A stretch of 64,000 bases of DNA. Origin: Zoogloea sp035335645 (lineage in GTDB: Bacteria; Pseudomonadota; Gammaproteobacteria; Burkholderiales; Rhodocyclaceae). Under the pieces are notes generated by a model. The model saw only the letters and a program-made list of their open reading frames with translations, was not told where the DNA came from and made no database searches. The DNA lies in the NCBI GenBank assembly GCA_035335645.1, contig DAOQMM010000005.1:1-64000 (forward strand). The letters are read 5' to 3'. Numbering within the stretch: position 1 is the first letter of the stretch; the number at the start of each line of letters is the position of its first letter. Positions 62,765-64,000 of the stretch are shown one piece after another. A program made the position numbers and the translations under genes.

Positions 62765-63235
62765 ATGAACCCCCGTACGATCCGAAGGGCTCTGCTCGCC
62801 GCCGCCGCGGGCATTGCCCTGATGGCCACCGGCGCCGCTTTCGCCGACCGGGGACATGGCGGCGGCTGGCACGGCGCACCGGGTGGCTGGGCAGCGCGCC
62901 CGGCACCCGGCGGCTACTGGCACTACGGCGAACATCGCGGCGCGTGGGGCTGGTGGTGGGTGCTGCCCGGCGCCTGGTGGCTCTATGATCGGCCTTACTA
63001 TCCTTACCCGGCCGCGCCGCCTGTGGTGGTTCAGCCGGTCCCGCAGGAGCCCGTCATCGTCCAGCCGGCCCCGCAGCCGGCCGCCCAGACGTGGTATTTC
63101 TGCGAAAGCGCCCGCGCCTATTACCCCTACGTCCAGACCTGTGCGGAAGGCTGGCGCCCGGTCCCGGCAGCGCCGCCGCCGGCTTCAGGTGCGCAGCAAT
63201 CCGCACCGGCCGCCGGCTCAGGAGGTGTGCAATGA
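62765..63235 (+). CDS. Exported tryptophan/tyrosine/proline-rich protein
   Basis: The 156-residue product has a signal peptide (RRALLAAAAGIALMATGAAFA) and a mature part of low complexity: glycine/tryptophan-rich (GWHGAPGGWAARPAPGGYW), then proline/valine/glutamine repeats (VVVQPVPQEPVIVQPAPQP) and a conserved end WYFCESARAYYPYVQTCAEGWRPVP. The final block with two cysteines occurs in many proteobacterial envelope proteins of unknown function, as I remember. AGGAGG lies upstream of the ATG. Its stop overlaps the start of the lipoprotein gene. Confidence 0.8.
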   Translation: MNPRTIRRALLAAAAGIALMATGAAFADRGHGGGWHGAPGGWAARPAPGGYWHYGEHRGAWGWWWVLPGAWWLYDRPYYPYPAAPPVVVQPVPQEPVIVQPAPQPAAQTWYFCESARAYYPYVQTCAEGWRPVPAAPPPASGAQQSAPAAGSGGVQ

Positions 63236-63771
63236 ACGTCCGTCTCGCCGTATTGCCGCTGCTGCTCCTGGCCGGCTGCGCCACCCTGCCCGACGGCCCT
63301 CGTGTCGCCGTGATGCCCGCGCCGGGCAAGCCCTTTGACCTGTTCGTGCAGGAAGAGCGGGCCTGCCGCGCCTTCGCCAGCCAGTCCCTGGGCACTACGC
63401 CCAACGATCTGGCGGCCCGCAACGTGGCCGGCACGGCCATCGTCGGCACGGCCGTCGGCGCCGCGGCGGGCGCCCTCGCCGGCGGTCACAACGGCGCCGG
63501 TGCTGGCGCGGCCGTCGGCATGGTGGCCGGCACCGCCGCTGGCGCCTCCGACGCCCGCTACGCCGGCGCGGACGCCCAGCGCCGTTACGACATCGCCTAC
63601 CAGCAGTGCATGTACGCCAAGGGCAACCAGTTGCCCGGCGCCTACGGATACGGCAGCTACCGCCCGGCCAGCCCCTACGGGACGCCCCCGCCCGCCTATC
63701 CAAGCGGGCAGCCCGGCTATTCGATCCCGCCGCCCAATTACCCGCCCCCGCCGCCCCTGCGCCGCGAGTGA
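63232..63771 (+). CDS. Glycine-zipper lipoprotein
   Basis: The 179-residue product has a lipobox LLLLAGC, so the mature protein starts with a lipidated cysteine. A long glycine/alanine segment (about 65-105: GTAVGAAAGALAGGHNGAGAG) is a glycine zipper, likely to insert in or lie on the outer membrane, and the end is proline/tyrosine-rich. It resembles the SlyB/Omp-type YMGG-like lipoproteins. The ATG overlaps the preceding stop as ATGA, so both proteins are made together. Confidence 0.82.
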   Translation: MNVRLAVLPLLLLAGCATLPDGPRVAVMPAPGKPFDLFVQEERACRAFASQSLGTTPNDLAARNVAGTAIVGTAVGAAAGALAGGHNGAGAGAAVGMVAGTAAGASDARYAGADAQRRYDIAYQQCMYAKGNQLPGAYGYGSYRPASPYGTPPPAYPSGQPGYSIPPPNYPPPPPLRRE

Positions 63772-63817
63772 CTTCCCCTGCGCCCTCCGGCACAATCCGG
63801 GCGCAGGAGAACCGTGC

Positions 63818-64000
63818 ATGAAATTTGATGTCCTCGTCGTGGGCGCCGGCCTCGCCGGTGCCGCCCTCGCCGCCGCCTTGCGCGGCTGCAGCCTCAAGGT
63901 GGGCGTGGTGGAAGCCCGCGCCCCGTCCCGGCCCACCGGCTGGGATCCGCGCATCTACGCCATCAGCCCCGCCAACGTGGCATTCCTCACCTCCATCGGC
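63818..64000 (+). CDS. UbiH/VisC-type FAD monooxygenase (N-terminal part)
   Basis: Sixty-one codons are visible before the window ends. MKFDVLVVGAGLAGAALAAAL is an FAD-binding Rossmann start with the GxGxxG pattern, followed by VVEAR and the DPRIYAISPANVAFL segment typical of ubiquinone-biosynthesis hydroxylases of the UbiH/UbiF group. GCAGGAG precedes the ATG. Which ring position it acts on cannot be told from this part. Confidence 0.85.
   Translation, partial: MKFDVLVVGAGLAGAALAAALRGCSLKVGVVEARAPSRPTGWDPRIYAISPANVAFLTSIG

Noticed and set aside
63772..63817. Terminator between the lipoprotein and the UbiH-type gene
   Set aside because: CGCCCTCCGG...CCGGGCGCAGG can pair weakly but lacks a T-run, and the spacing suggests read-through is as likely.

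Overview
The window is a GC-rich chromosomal segment of a Gram-negative bacterium. The division and cell-wall (dcw) cluster order, the meso-diaminopimelate type MurE, LpxC, SecA with a C-terminal zinc motif, a phasin, a class A RNase P RNA and several two-component/c-di-GMP genes suggest a betaproteobacterium, most likely of the Rhodocyclales (Thauera/Azoarcus/Zoogloea-like). This placement rests on family recognition only. Two runs of exactly 100 N, one inside a TIR gene and one inside frdA, show a draft assembly.

Layout. 1-450: what looks like an integron gene cassette read leftwards, with an attC-like site cut by the window edge and a zinc-ribbon protein. 450-2090: mostly gene-free, with a 13-bp inverted repeat, one small conserved gene with a good promoter and palindromic operator, and a 21-bp degenerate tandem array of about 22 units. 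2090-6730: DNA polymerase IV, an ovothiol synthase (OvoA), a Tat-exported ferritin-like protein and a cytochrome c. 6967-11056: arsenic operon arsR-arsC-acr3-arsD-arsA with an apparently leaderless arsR. 11141-20658: a leftward signalling operon of TonB-dependent receptor, YfiR-like protein, hybrid kinase and REC-PAS-GGDEF-EAL protein, followed by an SRPBCC gene. 20796-23425: LysR regulator divergent from a glutathione transferase and a flavin-binding protein. 23497-25146: a TIR-transmembrane-coiled-coil-lysozyme-like protein, possibly a defence or lysis-sensing protein. 25425-29117: an epsilonproteobacterial-type fumarate reductase operon with an extra ferredoxin-like gene. 29426-34629: a poorly understood locus of cation exporter, nitroreductase-like and ThiF/E1-like genes divergent from an FtsX-like permease and a GNAT acyltransferase. 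34733-39786: phasin, NfsA-like reductase, hexapeptide acyltransferase, argJ and an HDOD protein. 39898-43397: secA with its own terminator, dciA and a small membrane protein. 43412-61406: lpxC and the complete dcw cluster from mraZ to ftsZ, with a MraZ-box promoter. 61643-62092: rnpB with terminator and promoter. 62124-64000: envelope proteins and the start of a UbiH-type hydroxylase.

The most unusual items are the TIR/lysozyme-like fusion, the ThiF-nitroreductase-acyltransferase locus, the 21-bp array between divergent genes, the integron-like cassette, and the fumarate reductase operon with a stand-alone [2Fe-2S] domain. No tRNA, insertion sequence or CRISPR array was recognised.
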